A DNA stretch of 64,000 bases from Pseudomonas brassicacearum subsp. neoaurantiaca (GCF_013608025.1 NZ_VDLV01000055.1:148884-212883); one strand, 5' to 3'; shown: positions 53,664 to 64,000, numbered from the stretch's first letter. Notes: generated by a model from the sequence alone, not told the origin. Program-made: numbers and translations.

Positions 53664-55274
53664 TTATTCGGCAGTTGTTGGGGCCAGGAAGGCGGCCTCC
53701 AGCAACTGCTGTGTATAGGGGTGTTGCGGCGCGGCGAATATGCTGCGGGCATCACCTTGTTCGACCACTTGGCCATGCTTGACCACCATCAGTTGGTGGC
53801 TCAGCGCTTTGACGACAGCCAGGTCATGGCTGATAAACAGGTACGTCAGGTTGTACTTGGTTTGCAGCGACCGCAACAGCTCCACCACTTGGCGTTGCAC
53901 GGTACGGTCCAGGGCCGACGTTGGTTCATCCAGCAGAATCAACGCCGGCTTGAGCACCAGGGCCCGGGCAATGGCGATACGCTGCCGTTGCCCTCCGGAA
54001 AATTCATGGGGGTAGCGGTTCCGGGTTTCCGGGTCCAGGCCTACCTCCTTCAATGCCGCGATTATCGCTTGTTCCTGTTCGTCCGGGGTGCCGATCCTGT
54101 GGATCCGCAACCCTTCGCCAACGATCTGACTCACGCACATCCGTGGGCTCAGGCTGCCGAACGGGTCCTGAAACACCACTTGCATCTCCCGGCGCAGCGG
54201 CCGTACCTGCTGCTGCGTCAGGCTGTCCAGATCCTTGCCTTCGAAGCGGATCCCACCCTGGCTGCCAATCAACCGCAGAATCGCCAGGCCCAAGGTCGAC
54301 TTGCCGGAACCGCTCTCGCCAACGATGCCCAGGGTCTGGCCCTGGGGCAGGTTGAAGCGGATGCCGTCCACGGCCTTGATGTAATCGACCGTGCGCTTGA
54401 ACAGGCCTTTCTTGATCGGAAACCAGACTTTCAAGTCCTCGACCTGCAGCAATGGCGGGCCGACGACGTTGTCTGCCGGGTTGCCGCTGGGCTCGGCGGC
54501 CAGCAATTCCCGAGTGTACGGATGTTGCGGCGCGCGGAACAACTCTGCGCACGATGCCTGTTCGACGATGCAACCGCGCTGCATGACACATACGCGATGC
54601 GCAATTCTTCGCACCAGGTTCAAATCGTGGCTGATCAGCAGCAACGACATGCCCAATCGCGCCTGCAAATCCTTGAGCAGATCGAGGATTTTCAGCTGTA
54701 CGGTGACGTCCAGCGCCGTGGTCGGTTCGTCGGCGATCAGCAGTTCCGGCTCGTTGGCCAGGGCCATGGCGATCATCACCCGTTGTCGCTGGCCGCCCGA
54801 TAACTCGTGGGGCAGGGCCTTGAGGCGCTTGTGGGGCTCGGGAATGCCGACCAGTTCCAACAGTTCCAACGTCCGGCGAGTGGCGACTTTACCGGTCAGG
54901 CCCTTGTGGATACCGAGTACCTCATTGATCTGTTTTTCAATGGAGTGCAGCGGATTAAGGGATGTCATCGGTTCCTGGAAAATCATCGCGATCCGGTTGC
55001 CGCGGATATGGCGAATGGTTTTTTCCTTCAGCCCCAGCATGTCCTGGCCGGCGTACTGGATGGTCCCGGTGGGGTGATGGGCCAGCGGATAGGGCAGCAA
55101 ACGCAGGATCGAGTGGGCCGTGACGGATTTGCCGGAGCCGCTTTCGCCCACCAGGGCCAGGGTTTCGCCGCGTTTGATATCGAAACTGACGCCCTCGACC
55201 ACCCGCTGGCGGCGTTCGCCGACGATGAACTCCACCGCCAGGTCGCGTACTTCGATCAGATTGTCCTGGTTCAT
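53664..55274 (-). CDS. yejF: Peptide ABC transporter ATP-binding protein, YejF type (two ATPase domains)
   Basis: 536 aa with two fused ABC ATPase domains. Each has a Walker A (GESGSGKSV and GESGSGKST) and a signature ([18 protein letters not shown]), followed by [12 protein letters not shown] and [12 protein letters not shown]. The layout matches YejF/DppDF fusions that power oligopeptide uptake. Last gene of the five-gene operon; the start at 55274 is 1 nt from the permease stop. Confidence 0.93.
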   Translation of the reverse strand: MNQDNLIEVRDLAVEFIVGERRQRVVEGVSFDIKRGETLALVGESGSGKSVTAHSILRLLPYPLAHHPTGTIQYAGQDMLGLKEKTIRHIRGNRIAMIFQEPMTSLNPLHSIEKQINEVLGIHKGLTGKVATRRTLELLELVGIPEPHKRLKALPHELSGGQRQRVMIAMALANEPELLIADEPTTALDVTVQLKILDLLKDLQARLGMSLLLISHDLNLVRRIAHRVCVMQRGCIVEQASCAELFRAPQHPYTRELLAAEPSGNPADNVVGPPLLQVEDLKVWFPIKKGLFKRTVDYIKAVDGIRFNLPQGQTLGIVGESGSGKSTLGLAILRLIGSQGGIRFEGKDLDSLTQQQVRPLRREMQVVFQDPFGSLSPRMCVSQIVGEGLRIHRIGTPDEQEQAIIAALKEVGLDPETRNRYPHEFSGGQRQRIAIARALVLKPALILLDEPTSALDRTVQRQVVELLRSLQTKYNLTYLFISHDLAVVKALSHQLMVVKHGQVVEQGDARSIFAAPQHPYTQQLLEAAFLAPTTAE

Positions 55275-55275
55275 A

Positions 55276-56295
55276 TCACTTCCTCGGATCGAAGGCATCG
55301 CGAGCGGACTCGCCGATGAACACCAGCAGGCTCAGCATGACCGCCAGCACGGCGAACGCGCTGATGCCCAGCCATGGCGCCTGGAGGTTGGACTTGCCCT
55401 GGGCCACCAGTTCGCCCAGGGAGGGCGAGCCCGCCGGCAGACCGAAGCCGAGGAAATCCAGGGCGGTGAGGGTGCCGATGGCGCCAGTGAGGATGAACGG
55501 CATGAACGTCATGGTCGAGACCATGGCGTTGGGCAGGATATGACGGAACATGATCGCACCGTTCTGCATGCCCAGCGCCCGGGCCGCGCGCACGTATTCC
55601 AGGTTGCGCCCGCGCAGGAACTCGGCGCGGACCACGTCCACCAGGCTCATCCAGGAAAACAGCAGCATGATGCCCAGCAGCCACCAGAAGTTGGGCTGGA
55701 CGAAACTGGCGAGGATGATCAGCAGGTACAACACCGGCAAGCCGGACCAGATTTCCAGGAAACGCTGGCCGGCCAGGTCCACCCAGCCACCATAGAAGCC
55801 CTGCAGGGCCCCGGCGATCACGCCGATGATCGAGCTGAGCACCGTCAATGTCAGGGCGAACAGCACCGAGATACGGAAGCCATAGATCACCCGCGCCAGC
55901 ACATCGCGGCCCTGGTCGTCGGTGCCGAGCCAGTTCACCGACGAGGGCGGTGCCGGTGCGGGGACTTTCAAGTCGTAGTTGATGCTCTGGTAGCTGAACG
56001 GAATCGGTGCCCATACCACCCATGCATCCTTGGCAGCGAGTAACTCCCGGATGTAAGGGCTCTTGTAGTTTGCCTCCAACGGGAACTCGCCGCCGAAGGT
56101 GGTCTCGGGGTAGCGCTTGAGGGCCGGGAAGTACCAGCCGCCGTCGTAATGCACCACCAGAGGTTTGTCGTTGGCGATCAATTCGGCGCCCAGGCTCAGC
56201 CCGAACAGAATCAGGAACAGCCACAACGACCACCAGCCACGCTTGTTGGCCTTGAACAGTTCGAAACGACGGCGATTGAGAGGGGACAGGTTCAT
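55276..56295 (-). CDS. yejE: Peptide ABC transporter permease, YejE type
   Basis: 339-aa inner-membrane permease. A cytoplasmic N-terminus (LNRRRFELFKANKRGWWSLWLF) leads into the first helix, and a long periplasmic loop contains the YejE-typical TTFGGEFPLEANYKSPYIREL and NWLGTDDQGRDVLARVIYG. The ABC-permease EAA loop is EYVRAARALGMQNGAIMFRHILPNAM. The start is ATG at 56295 (MNLSPLNRR). Confidence 0.93.
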   Translation of the reverse strand: MNLSPLNRRRFELFKANKRGWWSLWLFLILFGLSLGAELIANDKPLVVHYDGGWYFPALKRYPETTFGGEFPLEANYKSPYIRELLAAKDAWVVWAPIPFSYQSINYDLKVPAPAPPSSVNWLGTDDQGRDVLARVIYGFRISVLFALTLTVLSSIIGVIAGALQGFYGGWVDLAGQRFLEIWSGLPVLYLLIILASFVQPNFWWLLGIMLLFSWMSLVDVVRAEFLRGRNLEYVRAARALGMQNGAIMFRHILPNAMVSTMTFMPFILTGAIGTLTALDFLGFGLPAGSPSLGELVAQGKSNLQAPWLGISAFAVLAVMLSLLVFIGESARDAFDPRK

Positions 56296-56296
56296 C

Positions 56297-57370
56297 TCAA
56301 TGCTCCCGGCTTTCGAAGTCGATGCGCGGATCGACAAAGGTGTAGGTCAGGTCTCCGATCAACTTCACCACCAGCCCCAGCAGGGTGAAGATGAACAGGG
56401 TGCCGAACACCACCGGGTAGTCACGGTTGATGGCCGCCTCGAAACTCATCAGGCCGAGGCCGTCGAGGGAAAAGATCACTTCCACCAGCAGCGAGCCGGT
56501 AAAGAAAATCCCGATGAACGCCGAGGGGAACCCAGCGATCACCAGCAGCATTGCGTTGCGAAACACATGGCCATACAGCACACGGTTGCGCGTCAGGCCC
56601 TTGGCTTTGGCCGTGACCACGTATTGTTTGTTGATTTCATCGAGGAAGCTGTTTTTGGTCAGCAAGGTCATGGTCGCAAAGTTGCCAATCACCAGCGCCG
56701 TCACCGGCAGCGCCAGGTGCCAGAAGTAATCGAGGATCTTGCCGCCCAGGGTCAGTTCGTCGAAATTGTTGGAGGTCAGTCCCCGTAGGGGGAACCAGTC
56801 GAAATAACTGCCGCCGGCAAACACCACGATCAGCAGGATGGCGAACAGGAACGACGGAATCGCGTAGCCGACAATGATCGCCGAGCTGGTCCACACATCG
56901 AAATGACTGCCGTGCCGCGTCGCCTTGGCGATCCCCAGCGGAATCGACACCAGGTACATGATCAGCGTGCTCCAAAGCCCGAGGGAGATGGACACTGGCA
57001 TTTTTTCCTTGATCAGGTCGATGACCTTGGCGTCGCGGAAGAAACTGTCGCCGAAATCCAGGTGGGCGTAATTTTTGATCATGATCCACAGGCGTTCGGG
57101 GGCCGATTTGTCGAAGCCGTACATGCGCTCGATTTCCTTGACGAGCGCCGGGTCCAGGCCTTGGGCGCCGCGGTAGGAGGAACCGGCCACCGACACCTCG
57201 GCGCCGCCGCCGGCGATGCGGCTGGTGGCGCCCTCGAAACCTTCGAGCTTGGCGATCATCTGCTCGACCGGGCCGCCAGGCGCGGCCTGGATGATCACGA
57301 AATTGATCAACAGAATGCCGAACAAGGTCGGGATGATCAGCAGCAGTCGCCGAAAAATATAAGCCAGCAT
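56297..57370 (-). CDS. yejB: Peptide ABC transporter permease, YejB type
   Basis: 357-aa permease beginning [37 protein letters not shown], the hallmark of DppB/YejB proteins. The long YejB-type periplasmic insertion after helix 1 has [24 protein letters not shown]. The EAA loop is [24 protein letters not shown]. Followed 1 nt later by yejE. Confidence 0.93.
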   Translation of the reverse strand: MLAYIFRRLLLIIPTLFGILLINFVIIQAAPGGPVEQMIAKLEGFEGATSRIAGGGAEVSVAGSSYRGAQGLDPALVKEIERMYGFDKSAPERLWIMIKNYAHLDFGDSFFRDAKVIDLIKEKMPVSISLGLWSTLIMYLVSIPLGIAKATRHGSHFDVWTSSAIIVGYAIPSFLFAILLIVVFAGGSYFDWFPLRGLTSNNFDELTLGGKILDYFWHLALPVTALVIGNFATMTLLTKNSFLDEINKQYVVTAKAKGLTRNRVLYGHVFRNAMLLVIAGFPSAFIGIFFTGSLLVEVIFSLDGLGLMSFEAAINRDYPVVFGTLFIFTLLGLVVKLIGDLTYTFVDPRIDFESREH

Positions 57371-57374
57371 CTTG

Positions 57375-59228
57375 TTACTCCACGCTCGCAGGGGCGGCGA
57401 TTTGCTGCTCGATGACCTGCTTCTCTACTTCATCGGCCGGCTTGACCTCCGGCTTGACCCACCAGGTGGTCGTGCCGATGTCATAGGTCGGCGTGATTTT
57501 CGGATGACCGATGTGGTTCCAGTAAGCGACGCGCCATGTCTTGATGTGCCAGTTGGGAATCACGTAGTAACCCCACTGCAGCACCCGGTCCAGCGCGCGG
57601 GCGTGGGCCACCAGGCTCTTGCGTGAATCGGCGTTGATCAGTTGTTCCACCAGTTGATCGACCGCCGGGTCCTTCAGGCCCATGGTGTTGCGGCTGCCAG
57701 GCTTGTCGGCCGCAGCCGACATCCAGAACTCGCGCTGTTCGTTCCCCGGCGAACTGGACTGCGGGAAGCTGCCCACCATCAGGTCGAAGTCCCGGGAGCG
57801 CACGCGGTTGATGTACTGGGACACGTCCACCCGGCGAATCACCAAGTCAATGCCCAGGTCACTCAGGTTGCGCTTGAAGGGGAGCAGCACTCGTTCGAAC
57901 TCTGTCTGGGCCAGCAGGAATTCGAGCACCACCGGTTTGCCCTGGGCATCGACCATCTTGTCGTCGACGATGCGCCATCCGGCCTCTTGCAACAGTTGAT
58001 AGGCCTTGCGCTGCTGGTCGCGGATCATGCCGCTGCCGTCGCACATCGAAGGCTGGAAGGCTTCGCTGAAGACCTGATCCGGAATCTTGCCGCGCAGGGG
58101 TTCGAGAATCTTCAGTTCATCTTCGCCAGGCAGGCCGGTGGCGGCCATCTCAGAATTTTCGAAATAACTGCGGGTGCGGGCATAGGCGCCGTTGAACAGT
58201 TGCTTGTTGGTCCATTCAAAGTCCAGCAGCAGGCTCAGGGCCTTGCGCACCCGTACGTCCTGGAAGATCGGCCGGCGCAGGTTGTAGACAAAACCCTGCA
58301 TGCCGGTGGGGTTGCCGTTGGGGATCTGTTCCTTGATCAGCCGACCTTCGGTGACGGCCGGGATGTTGTAGGCGTTGGCCCAGTTTTTTGCGGTCATTTC
58401 CAGCCAGAAATCGAACTGGCCGGCTTTCAATGCCTCGACCGCCACGGTGTTATCGCGGTAGTAGTCGGTGACCAGGACATCGAAATTGTAAAAACCGCGA
58501 TTCACTGGCAAATCCTTGCCCCAGTAATCCTTGACCCGCTCGTAGCGGATCGAGCGTCCGGCCTTCACTTCGGCGACCTTGTACGGGCCGCTGCCCAGTG
58601 GGATTTCCAGGTTGCCCTTGCTGAAGTCGCGGCTGGCCCACCAATGCTTGGGCAACACCGGCAATTGGCCGAGGATCAACGGCAATTCACGGTTGTTGGT
58701 GTGCTTGAACTTGAACAGCACCTTGAGCGGGTCTTCGGCGATGACTTCGGCGACGTCGTTGTAATAGCCACGGAACATCGGCGCGCCGTCCTTGGTCAGC
58801 GTCTGGAAGCTGAATACCACGTCTTCGGCGCGCACCGGGTGGCCATCGTTGAAGCGGGCCTCGGGGCGCAGGTAGAAACGTACCCAGGCGTTATCCGGGG
58901 CTTTTTCGATTTTTTCGGCGACCAGGCCATATTCGGTGAAGGGTTCGTCCAGGCCCTGCTTGGCCAGGGTGTCGTAGATCAGGCCGATATCATCGGCCGG
59001 CACGCCTTTGCTGATGAACGGATTGAGGCTGTCGAAGCCGCCAAACCCGCCCTGGCGAAACACGCCGCCCTTGGGCGCGTCCGGGTTGACGTAGTCGAAA
59101 TGCTGGAAATTGGCCGGGTACTTGGGGGGCTCGTTGTATAACGTCACGGCATGCTGCGGTGCGGCACTGGCGAGCCCGGCGAATAGCAGGCTGCTGGCCT
59201 GCAGGAGCAGGGCGCGTAGAAGCTTCAT
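57375..59228 (-). CDS. Peptide ABC transporter substrate-binding protein (YejA-like, second of two)
   Basis: 617-aa periplasmic SBP_bac_5 protein with a signal peptide ending ASA ([23 protein letters not shown]). It shows [29 protein letters not shown] and [20 protein letters not shown]. It is a paralogue of the upstream protein and starts inside its stop (4-nt overlap). The start chosen is ATG at 59228, since the frame upstream overlaps the other SBP gene. Confidence 0.93.
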   Translation of the reverse strand: MKLLRALLLQASSLLFAGLASAAPQHAVTLYNEPPKYPANFQHFDYVNPDAPKGGVFRQGGFGGFDSLNPFISKGVPADDIGLIYDTLAKQGLDEPFTEYGLVAEKIEKAPDNAWVRFYLRPEARFNDGHPVRAEDVVFSFQTLTKDGAPMFRGYYNDVAEVIAEDPLKVLFKFKHTNNRELPLILGQLPVLPKHWWASRDFSKGNLEIPLGSGPYKVAEVKAGRSIRYERVKDYWGKDLPVNRGFYNFDVLVTDYYRDNTVAVEALKAGQFDFWLEMTAKNWANAYNIPAVTEGRLIKEQIPNGNPTGMQGFVYNLRRPIFQDVRVRKALSLLLDFEWTNKQLFNGAYARTRSYFENSEMAATGLPGEDELKILEPLRGKIPDQVFSEAFQPSMCDGSGMIRDQQRKAYQLLQEAGWRIVDDKMVDAQGKPVVLEFLLAQTEFERVLLPFKRNLSDLGIDLVIRRVDVSQYINRVRSRDFDLMVGSFPQSSSPGNEQREFWMSAAADKPGSRNTMGLKDPAVDQLVEQLINADSRKSLVAHARALDRVLQWGYYVIPNWHIKTWRVAYWNHIGHPKITPTYDIGTTTWWVKPEVKPADEVEKQVIEQQIAAPASVE

Positions 59229-61057
59229 TGATCTTTCTCCGAAGATTTCAGCCACCAGGCGCTCAGGCCCAAGGTATAGGGCGGCGTGGTGACGAAGGCG
59301 AACCGGTTGCGGTACGCCAGGCGATGATAATTGATATACCAGTTGGGAATGCAGTAATGCTGCCACAGCAGCACGCGGTCCAGGGCCTTGCCCGCCGCGA
59401 CTTGTTCATCGCGGGTCTGGGCGGCGAGGAGCTTTTCCAGCAGGTGGTCGACGACGGGGTTGGCGATGCCCGCATAGTTCTTGCTGCCTTTGATCCCGAC
59501 CTGGCTGGAGTGGAAATATTGCCACTGCTCAAGGCCCGGGCTGAGCGTCTGGTTCAGGGTCAGCAGGATCATGTCGAAATCGAACTGGTCCAGGCGCTGC
59601 TTGTACTGGGCCCGATCCACGGTGCGCAGCCGGGCCTGGATGCCGATGCTGGCAAGGTTCTCGACATAGGGTTGCAGGATGCGCTCCAGGTTCGGATTCA
59701 CCAGCAGGATCTCGAAGCGCAGGGGTTGGCCGTCGGCGTTCAGCAGGCGCTGGCCGTCGAGGCTCCATCCCGCCTCCTTCAGCAGGCCGAGGGCCTTGCG
59801 CAAGGTTTCCCGGGGGATACCGCGTCCGTCCGTCTGGGGCAGGCTGAACGGTTCGGTCAGCAAATGTAGCGGCAATTGTTCGCGATAAGGCTTGAGCAGC
59901 AGCCATTCGTGGCCCACGGGCAGGCCGGTGGCTGAGAATTCGCTGTTGGGGTAGTAGCTGAGGGTACGTTTATAGGCGCCACTGAACAGGGTGCGGTTGG
60001 TCCACTCGAAATCGAACATCAACCCCAACGCTTCGCGCACCTTGACTTCGGCGAAGGTGTTGCGCCGGGTGTTCATGAACAGGCCTTGGGTCTGGGTCGG
60101 AATCTGATGGGGGATCTGTGCCTTGATCACCTCGCCTCGATCCACCGCCGGGAAGTTGTAGCCGTTGGCCCAATTCTTGGCCTGATGCTCGATGTAGATA
60201 TCGAATTCGCCGGCCTTGAAGGCTTCGAAGGCGACATCGCTGTCGCGGTAGAACTCTACCTCCATCCGATCGAAATTATATTTGCCGCGATTGACCGGCA
60301 GGTCCTTGCCCCAGTAATCCTTGACTCGCTCGAACACCAACTGACGGCCTGGCTGCACTTTGGTGATGCGGTAAGGGCCGCTGCCCAGGGGCGGTTCGAA
60401 GGTGGTGGCCTTGAAATCGCGGCCTTTCCAGTAATGCTGCGGCAACACCGGCAGTTCACCCAGGCGCAGGATCAGCAGCGGATTGCCCGAGCGCTTGAAG
60501 ACAAAACGGATTTTCAGCGGGCTGAGGACGTCGACTCGCAGCACTTCCTGGAGATTGGTCCGGTATTGCGGATGGCCGTCCTTGAGCAGCGTCCGGTAGG
60601 AGAACGCCACGTCATAGGCGGTGATCGGCACGCCGTCGTGGAAACGCGCCTCGGGTCGCAGGTTGAACACCACCCAGCTGCGGTCCTCGCTGTACTCCAC
60701 GGATTGGGCGATCAGGCCGTAGCTTGACGTCGGTTCGTCACCGGATGGCGCGTACTGGCCAGTGCCGACCATCAACGGTTCGTTCAGCTCATTGATGCCG
60801 TATTGCAGGAAGTTCGGCGTGGAAACCGGGCTGCTACCCTTGAATGTGTAGGGATTGAGGGTATCGAAGGTGCCGAACGCCATGATCCGCAAGGTGCCGC
60901 CCTTGGGCGCTTGTGGGTTGACCCAGTCGAAGTGGGTGAACCTGGCCGGGTACTTGAGCGTGCCGAACTGCGCATAGCCATGGCTTTCGCTGATGGTGGC
61001 GCCGGCGGGGGAGCTCAAGGCCAGGCTGATCAGGAGCAGGAGGAGGGGACGTATCAA
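59225..61057 (-). CDS. Peptide ABC transporter substrate-binding protein (YejA-like, first of two)
   Basis: 610-aa SBP_bac_5 protein and first gene of the operon. It shows THFDWVNPQAPKGGTLRIMAFGTFDTLNPYTFKG and [20 protein letters not shown]. The start is uncertain: TTG at 61057 puts the signal peptide (IRPLLLLLISLALSSPAGA) at the N-terminus, whereas ATG at 61141 would add 28 residues. The two binding proteins share a permease/ATPase set, which may widen peptide specificity. The E. coli Yej system takes up microcin C-like peptides. Confidence 0.9.
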   Translation of the reverse strand: MIRPLLLLLISLALSSPAGATISESHGYAQFGTLKYPARFTHFDWVNPQAPKGGTLRIMAFGTFDTLNPYTFKGSSPVSTPNFLQYGINELNEPLMVGTGQYAPSGDEPTSSYGLIAQSVEYSEDRSWVVFNLRPEARFHDGVPITAYDVAFSYRTLLKDGHPQYRTNLQEVLRVDVLSPLKIRFVFKRSGNPLLILRLGELPVLPQHYWKGRDFKATTFEPPLGSGPYRITKVQPGRQLVFERVKDYWGKDLPVNRGKYNFDRMEVEFYRDSDVAFEAFKAGEFDIYIEHQAKNWANGYNFPAVDRGEVIKAQIPHQIPTQTQGLFMNTRRNTFAEVKVREALGLMFDFEWTNRTLFSGAYKRTLSYYPNSEFSATGLPVGHEWLLLKPYREQLPLHLLTEPFSLPQTDGRGIPRETLRKALGLLKEAGWSLDGQRLLNADGQPLRFEILLVNPNLERILQPYVENLASIGIQARLRTVDRAQYKQRLDQFDFDMILLTLNQTLSPGLEQWQYFHSSQVGIKGSKNYAGIANPVVDHLLEKLLAAQTRDEQVAAGKALDRVLLWQHYCIPNWYINYHRLAYRNRFAFVTTPPYTLGLSAWWLKSSEKDQ

Positions 61058-61179
61058 GTCTGGGATCCGATCCAGGCGGCTTGGGCTGTTATGGACGGTA
61101 CAGTAACAGCTTGTATCGGCAGGAAAAAGGCGGGGGCTCAAAGCGCTGGATTACCTGGATCCGTGGCGAGAGTGCCTTT

Positions 61180-61309
61180 GTGGCGAGGGAGCTTGCTCCC
61201 GCTGGGTTGCGAAGCAGCCCCCGAACCTGGCACCTCGGTGTGACAGGTGAATTGAGTCGCTGCTTTTGGGGCTGCTATGCAGCCCAGCGGGAGCAAGCTC
61301 CCTCGCCAC
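61180..61309. repeat. REPIN-like paired inverted repeat, family A
   Basis: GTGGCGAGGGAGCTTGCTCC and inverted copy, with inner arms near GGGTTGCGAAGCAGCCC and GGGGCTGCTATGCAGCCC. Between the peptide transporter operon and mltD. Confidence 0.85.
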
Positions 61310-61336
61310 AACAAGCTCCTCGCCGGAGCCCCGGTG

Positions 61337-62785
61337 TCAGTGCGGGGAATACACCGTCAGCATCTGCCCAGGCTTGAGTGCCTTGCCCATGCTGGGATTC
61401 CAGCGTTTGAGGTGCTGCATTTCGACGTTGAAGCGCTTGGCTACGACGTACAGCGAGTCACCTTGCTTGACCTTGTATTGGGTCTGCTTCTTTTGATTCT
61501 TGTCGTTGGCGGCCACCACGGTATTGATGCGCTTGCCCGTGGCCTTGGTCGGTTTGGTGTCCTGCATCACCAGGGTCTGCCCAACCTTGAGCTTGTTGCC
61601 GCTGAGCTTGTTCCAGCGTTGCAAGTCCTTGGTCTCGACCTTGTTGGCCTTGGCGATCTGGGCCAGGTTGTCACCCCGCTTGACGCGGTAGGTGCGCCTG
61701 GCGCCTTCCACTTCGCTGTCATCGGCGGTCTCGAAGACCGGCTTGAGCGAGCGTGGACTGATCAACTCTTCCGGGCGCATGGTCGACAGGCTGGCGGTCA
61801 GCAGTTGCGCCTTCGAGGTCGGGACGAGCAGGTGCTGCGGGCCGTCGATGGTGGTGCGTTGCTTGAAGGCCGGGTTGAGCTGGAACAGCTCGTCTTCGTC
61901 AATGTTGGCCACTGCCGCGACCTTGGACAGGTCCATGCGCTGGTTGATCTCGACGACCTGGAAGTAGGGTTCGTTGGCGATCGGGTTGAGGTTCACGCCA
62001 TACGCATCGGGGGCCATCACAACCTGGGACAGCGCCAGCAGCTTGGGCACGTAGGCCTGGGTTTCGCTGGGCAGCGGCAGGTTCCAGTAGTCGGTGGGAA
62101 GGCCAAGCTTCTCGTTGCGTTCGATGGCGCGGCTGACCGTGCCTTCGCCTGCGTTGTACGCCGCCAGCGCGAGCAACCAGTCACCGTTGAACATGTCGTG
62201 CAGGCGCGTCAGGTAGTCCATGGCGGCCGTGGTGGACGCGGTGATATCGCGGCGGCCGTCATAGAAGCGGGTCTGGCGCAGGTTGAAATAACGGCCGGTG
62301 GACGGGATGAATTGCCACAGGCCTACCGCGTTGGCCCGTGAGTAGGCCATGGGGTTGTAGGCGCTTTCGATCACCGGCAGCAGCGCCAGCTCCAGCGGCA
62401 TGTTGCGTTCTTCGAGGCGCTCGACGATGTAGTGGATGTACAGGCTGCCGCGTTCACCGGCGTTTTCCAGGAAGGACGGGTTGCTGGCGAACCACAGGCG
62501 CTGTTGTTCGATGCGCGGGTTGACGCCTGCGGTTTCCTGGAGCTGAAAACCTTGGCGCATGCGTTCCCAGACGTCCTGGGGCACTTGCGGGCTGGGTTTT
62601 TCATTGAGCCACACAGGCTTCTGCTTGGCTCGCGCGGCGACATTTGGCGTATGCGCGGCATCGGTCTGCGGCATCTGGCCGCTGCTCTGACAGCCCGCCA
62701 GCGTGGCGGACACAGCCACCGCGATGGCTTGAGCCAAGCGGGTCAATGTGTCTGACTGGACGGACCTACGGATAGATGACGACAT
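61337..62785 (-). CDS. mltD: Membrane-bound lytic transglycosylase D
   Basis: 482-aa lipoprotein cleaving peptidoglycan glycan strands. Lipobox LAGC with Cys32. The transglycosylase domain has catalytic Glu in LPVIESAYNPMAYS, followed by AVGLWQFIPSTGRYF and AAYNAGEGTVSRAI. Two C-terminal LysM domains bind peptidoglycan (YRVKRGDNLAQIAKAN and YKVKQGDSLYVVAKRF). The start is ATG at 62785 (MSSSIRRSVQ). Confidence 0.94.
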   Translation of the reverse strand: MSSSIRRSVQSDTLTRLAQAIAVAVSATLAGCQSSGQMPQTDAAHTPNVAARAKQKPVWLNEKPSPQVPQDVWERMRQGFQLQETAGVNPRIEQQRLWFASNPSFLENAGERGSLYIHYIVERLEERNMPLELALLPVIESAYNPMAYSRANAVGLWQFIPSTGRYFNLRQTRFYDGRRDITASTTAAMDYLTRLHDMFNGDWLLALAAYNAGEGTVSRAIERNEKLGLPTDYWNLPLPSETQAYVPKLLALSQVVMAPDAYGVNLNPIANEPYFQVVEINQRMDLSKVAAVANIDEDELFQLNPAFKQRTTIDGPQHLLVPTSKAQLLTASLSTMRPEELISPRSLKPVFETADDSEVEGARRTYRVKRGDNLAQIAKANKVETKDLQRWNKLSGNKLKVGQTLVMQDTKPTKATGKRINTVVAANDKNQKKQTQYKVKQGDSLYVVAKRFNVEMQHLKRWNPSMGKALKPGQMLTVYSPH

Positions 62786-62884
62786 TGGCTGGAAGTAAGT
62801 TCCGGGCAAAAATGTCGGCCGATTCTAGGAAGCGCACCCCAACAGGTCAACCATTCAGAATTTTTGTATCAATCGATAGCTGCC

Positions 62885-63652
62885 TTAGAACTTATCTTTC
62901 CAGGCCCTCAAGGCCGCAAAAACCTCACTCGGCGTCTGGTTTCGCTGGCCGTTCCGTTCGTCTGCTTTTTGTTTAACGGATGTTTCAGCCGTGCGCAAAA
63001 ATGGATTGGTGAGTTTTTCCAGGGCCAGGGTCGAAGGTAGGGTCATGACACCCTGGTTGCGTTGCTCGGCGACTTTCTCCAGGCGGGCGGCGACGTCCGG
63101 ATTGCCCGGCTCGACCGCGGCGGCAAACTTCAGGTTGCTCAAGGTATATTCATGGGTGCAATAGACGAGGGTGTCTTCAGGCAGCGCGGCGAGTCGGCTC
63201 AGGGACTGGTGCATCTGCTCGGGCGTGCCCTCGAAGAGCCGGCCGCAACCGGCGGCGAACAGCGTGTCGCCGCAGAACAGCAGGCCGCGGTGGTAGTAGG
63301 CGATATGGCCCAGCGTGTGCCCTGGCACCGCATGGACATCGAAGTCCAGGCCGAGCACAGTGATACTGGCGTTGTCGCCCAGGGCGATGTCCCGCGCCGG
63401 GATGTTTTCGCTGGCCGGGCCGTAGACCGTTGCGTTCGTTGCACTTTTCAGCGATTCGACACCGCCGACATGATCATGATGGTGGTGGGTGATCAGGATG
63501 TCGCTCAGGGTCCATCCGGGATGGGCGTCGAGCCAGGCCCGCACGGGCGCGGCATCGCCGGGATCGACCACGGCGCAGCGTTGGGTCGAGTGGTCCTGTA
63601 ACAACCAGATGTAGTTATCGGTAAACGCGGGCAGGGCACTGATCTGTATCAT
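62885..63652 (-). CDS. gloB: Hydroxyacylglutathione hydrolase (glyoxalase II)
   Basis: 255-aa metallo-beta-lactamase-fold enzyme hydrolysing S-lactoylglutathione in methylglyoxal detoxification. The binuclear metal motif THHHHDH is at residues 55-61. Further metal ligands lie in [15 protein letters not shown] and [13 protein letters not shown]. The C-terminal glutathione-binding helical region is present. The start is ATG at 63652 ([16 protein letters not shown]), divergent from a methyltransferase gene as is usual in pseudomonads. Confidence 0.94.
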   Translation of the reverse strand: MIQISALPAFTDNYIWLLQDHSTQRCAVVDPGDAAPVRAWLDAHPGWTLSDILITHHHHDHVGGVESLKSATNATVYGPASENIPARDIALGDNASITVLGLDFDVHAVPGHTLGHIAYYHRGLLFCGDTLFAAGCGRLFEGTPEQMHQSLSRLAALPEDTLVYCTHEYTLSNLKFAAAVEPGNPDVAARLEKVAEQRNQGVMTLPSTLALEKLTNPFLRTAETSVKQKADERNGQRNQTPSEVFAALRAWKDKF

Positions 63653-63717
63653 CGTGGAATTCGCCAAGCTTGAAACAAAGGCGCATCTTAGAACTTCCTG
63701 GCGCGTTGGAGAATGCA

Positions 63718-64000
63718 ATGACCGATGAAGCGTTCGCTCAGGCCGATCCTGACTGGCTGGCATTGATCAGCTCCGCCCGTGAATGGCTGTCCGGCCCTGT
63801 CGGGCAATTTTTGCTGGAAGAAGAGCGGCGCATGCTCGAAGACGAGTTGGGCCGGTTCTTTGGCGGCTACCTGGTGCATTACGGCCCTTCGGCGCAAACG
63901 CCGCCGTCGGCACCGCAGGTCCAGCGCAATGTGCGCCTGGGCGCGCCGTTGCCTGGGGTGGAAATCGTCTGCGAGGAGCAGGCCTGGCCATTGAGCGAGC
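63718..64000 (+). CDS. SAM-dependent methyltransferase family protein (partial, 5' end)
   Basis: Open frame from ATG at 63718 running off the window end; 94 codons are visible, and the GATGAAG just after the start belongs to codons 3-5. The translation begins [19 protein letters not shown] and continues with [31 protein letters not shown]. This matches the N-terminus of the class I methyltransferases found divergent from gloB in Pseudomonas. The SAM-binding motif lies beyond the window, so the family call leans on context. Confidence 0.7.
   Translation, partial: MTDEAFAQADPDWLALISSAREWLSGPVGQFLLEEERRMLEDELGRFFGGYLVHYGPSAQTPPSAPQVQRNVRLGAPLPGVEIVCEEQAWPLSE

Overview
The window is a 64 kb chromosomal segment of a fluorescent-group Pseudomonas. 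The evidence is its GC-rich coding sequence, genus-typical gene pairs (gloB beside a methyltransferase, acnB beside a DUF1289 gene, ada-alkA), a fused MrpA/B-type antiporter, and two abundant families of paired palindromic intergenic repeats (REP/REPIN) of the kind known from P. fluorescens genomes. No tRNA, rRNA, CRISPR array, transposase or integrase gene was seen.

Layout. 1-2.3 kb: a hypothetical gene, an orphan glycine-betaine-type binding protein and a DUF3995 membrane protein. 2.5-8.5 kb (minus): a complete six-gene Mrp/Pha cation/proton antiporter operon (AB, C, D, E, F, G). 8.9-12.0 kb: a DMT exporter divergent from a cupin-fused XRE regulator, then an FAD/NAD(P)-binding protein. 12.2-15.4 kb (minus): a Gfo/Idh/MocA dehydrogenase, an SDR and a phosphotransferase. 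15.6-35.6 kb: a type VI secretion (T6SS) locus with all 13 core genes in two divergent operons. One runs leftward, tssB-tssC-hcp-tssE-tssF-tssG-clpV-(188-aa protein)-vgrG-(MORN-like protein), with a convergent PAAR-like gene at its end. The other runs rightward, tssJ-tssK-tssL-tssM-tssA. 35.6-50.3 kb: housekeeping and stress genes (2-hydroxyacid dehydrogenase, HAAAP transporter, acnB, USP, miaE, GFA protein, alkA, ada, trkH, LysE exporter, AraC regulator). 50.5-53.6 kb: a GAF-GGDEF cyclase, a two-gene bacteriocin-like cassette and fabI. 53.7-61.1 kb (minus): a Yej-type peptide ABC transporter with two tandem binding proteins. 61.3-64 kb: mltD, gloB and the start of a methyltransferase.

Most notable points. 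(1) The 51.9-52.8 kb cassette encodes a 144-aa colicin M-type activity domain (D97, Y99, D100, H106, R107 at exact colicin M spacing) without room for receptor or translocation domains, followed by a small multi-span membrane protein that is a plausible immunity partner. It lies between two exact 39-bp copies of the fabI terminator, which suggests a recombined-in toxin-immunity module. (2) The 188-aa protein between clpV and vgrG carries LTGC followed by a histidine 15 residues after the cysteine. This resembles the catalytic Cys/His pair of CNF1-type deamidases and makes it a candidate T6SS effector. (3) The acnB upstream region can fold into a long leader RNA, with an enclosing 17-bp helix and a strong internal hairpin. 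(4) Two copies of a GGAA-N6-TTC motif plus a hairpin overlapping the ribosome binding site precede the Gfo/Idh gene.
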